From Acidobacteriota bacterium (GTDB lineage Bacteria; Acidobacteriota; Vicinamibacteria; Vicinamibacterales; CAVVIG01), in contig QHWL01000141.1 of the NCBI GenBank assembly GCA_003222555.1, positions 576 to 7,197 of the forward strand: 6,622 nucleotides of DNA, written 5' to 3'. Below, piece after piece: positions 5,524-6,622 of this stretch; position 1 is the first letter of the stretch; each line of letters begins with the position of its first letter. A model generated the notes under the pieces. That model saw only the letters and a list, made by a program, of their open reading frames with translations. It searched no databases and had not been told where the DNA came from. A program made the translations under genes and the position numbers.

Positions 5524-6600
5524 ATGATCAGACGCCGCGTCGTCCCCATTGCCGCTTTGATCCTCGTCGCCTGCCTGGGCCGGCTACCGCTCGGGACAGG
5601 TGCTCGTGCTTTCGGTGCAGGGCTGCCGGAGCGGCTGGCCGATCAGGAATTCTGGAAGCTCTCGTCGGAGCTTTCCGAGTCGAACGGAAGCTTCCGGTCC
5701 GACAACCTGCTGTCGAACGAGGTCTGGCTGCAGTACGTGATTCCGGCCCTCACCGAGGTTGCCAAGCCGGGTCGCGCGTATATGGGAGTGGGGCCGGAGC
5801 AGAATTTTACCTACATCGTGGCGCTGCAGCCGAAGATGGCGTTCATCGTCGACATCCGCCGGGGGAACCTGGACCTGCACCTGATGTACAAAGCACTGTT
5901 TGAAATGTCTGCGGACCGGGCCGAGTTCGTGTCGCGCCTGTTCTCGAAGACGCGGCCCGAGGGGCTCGGGCCGAAGTCCACCGCGGCCGAGCTCTTCGCG
6001 GCCTATTCGAAAATTGACTCGAGCGAGACGCTCTACCGGGAGAATCTCAAAGCGATCGATGAACGGCTGGCGGCGACACACGGGTTTGCGCTCTCGCCCG
6101 ACGACCTGCAGGGAATCGAATACGTCTACCACGCGTTCTATCAGTACGGGCCCGCCCTGCAGTACTCCTCGACGGGAGGCGTGGGCGGCCGCGGCCAGCC
6201 GACCTATGCCGATCTCATGGTGGCCACCGATGCCAGCGGGCAGTCGCGTTCGTACCTCTCCACCGAAGAGAACTTCGGGTTCTTGAAGGACCTCGAGACC
6301 AGAAACCTCCTCGTACCCGTGGTGGGCAATTTCGCGGGTCCGAAAGCGATTCGAGCAGTCGGCAAGTATCTCAAGGAGAATGGCGGAACGGTGACCGCGT
6401 TCTATCTGTCGAACGTCGAGCAGTATCTGGTCCAGGACGGCATCTGGCGTGATTTCTGCGACAACGTCGCGACACTGCCGCTCGACGAGACGAGCACGTT
6501 CATTCGCAGCGTGCGCGGCGGGCGATACGGACAACAGTTTGGATTTGGGCTCAGTTCGACTCTGGGGGCCATGGCGGCAGAAGTGAAAAGCTGTCAGTAG
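5524..6600 (+). CDS. Exported, probably lipid-anchored Rossmann/methyltransferase-like protein (paralogue B)
   Basis: This is a 358-residue paralogue of the gene at 678-1769. The N-terminus has R3-R4-R5, a hydrophobic core, and L-V-A-C17, which fits a lipobox, so the mature protein may be lipid-anchored. A type I cleavage near A-R-A29 is the alternative. Core motifs match paralogue A: D-N-L-L-S-N-E (60-66), G-V-G-P-E-Q-N-F (88-95), F-I-V-D-I-R-R (107-113), L-L-V-P-V-V-G-N-F-A-G-P (262-273) and S-N-V-E-Q-Y-L (296-302). The glycine-rich loop followed by an acidic residue after strand 2 is what class I methyltransferases use to bind SAM. The aspartate of A's V-V-G-D is Asn here. A weakly conserved helical insert lies between about 130 and 225. 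The start is clear: ATG at 5524 with GGAG 8 bases upstream. A possible operon partner is the methyltransferase 70 bases upstream. Enzymatic activity is not shown. Confidence 0.82.
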   Translation: MIRRRVVPIAALILVACLGRLPLGTGARAFGAGLPERLADQEFWKLSSELSESNGSFRSDNLLSNEVWLQYVIPALTEVAKPGRAYMGVGPEQNFTYIVALQPKMAFIVDIRRGNLDLHLMYKALFEMSADRAEFVSRLFSKTRPEGLGPKSTAAELFAAYSKIDSSETLYRENLKAIDERLAATHGFALSPDDLQGIEYVYHAFYQYGPALQYSSTGGVGGRGQPTYADLMVATDASGQSRSYLSTEENFGFLKDLETRNLLVPVVGNFAGPKAIRAVGKYLKENGGTVTAFYLSNVEQYLVQDGIWRDFCDNVATLPLDETSTFIRSVRGGRYGQQFGFGLSSTLGAMAAEVKSCQ

Positions 6601-6622
6601 CCTCTCCGATCTGGGCGCGGGG

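Noticed and set aside
5584..6534. 316-codon open frame on the minus strand
   Set aside because: It is antisense to paralogue B, which has conserved motifs, a signal sequence and a good ribosome site. The antisense translation has the composition of a shadow frame.

Overview
The window is a GC-rich bacterial chromosome fragment with eight genes on both strands. I see no RNA genes, CRISPR array, transposase or phage genes. Three things suggest Acidobacteriota, perhaps Vicinamibacteria: exported proteins whose mature ends begin with a Q-R-G type sequence just after an Ala-rich cleavage site, uncharacterised secreted families, and intergenic repeats built on CCACGGA or CCACGAA. This assignment is inference from style and not from a marker gene.

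Layout: (1) 2-553, plus strand, the 3' part of an alpha/beta-hydrolase cut by the window edge. (2) 560-655, a long palindromic repeat. (3) 678-1769, minus strand, an exported protein with a methyltransferase-like Rossmann signature (paralogue A). (4) 1797-1882, a second type of repeat in a divergent gap. (5) 1917-2822, plus strand, a secreted protein of unknown function whose signal peptide contains an in-frame 21-base tandem repeat. (6) 2848-2947, another copy of the palindromic repeat. (7) 2970-3170, minus strand, a small CPXCG zinc-ribbon-type protein. (8) 3296-3766, minus strand, a stand-alone receiver-domain response regulator. (9) 3767-4249, a divergent gap with two 8-bp inverted repeats. 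(10) 4250-4738, plus strand, a probable lipoprotein c-type cytochrome with one CxxCH near its C-terminus. (11) 4806-5453, plus strand, a cytoplasmic class I SAM methyltransferase. (12) 5524-6600, plus strand, paralogue B of the exported Rossmann-like protein, with a lipobox.

The cytochrome, methyltransferase and paralogue B run in one direction with gaps of 67 and 70 bases and may be co-transcribed. No shared pathway can be read from the sequence. The most interesting signals are the two exported copies of a fold that looks like a SAM-binding domain, although SAM is normally a cytoplasmic cofactor, and the palindromic repeats that sit exactly at the two convergent gene junctions.
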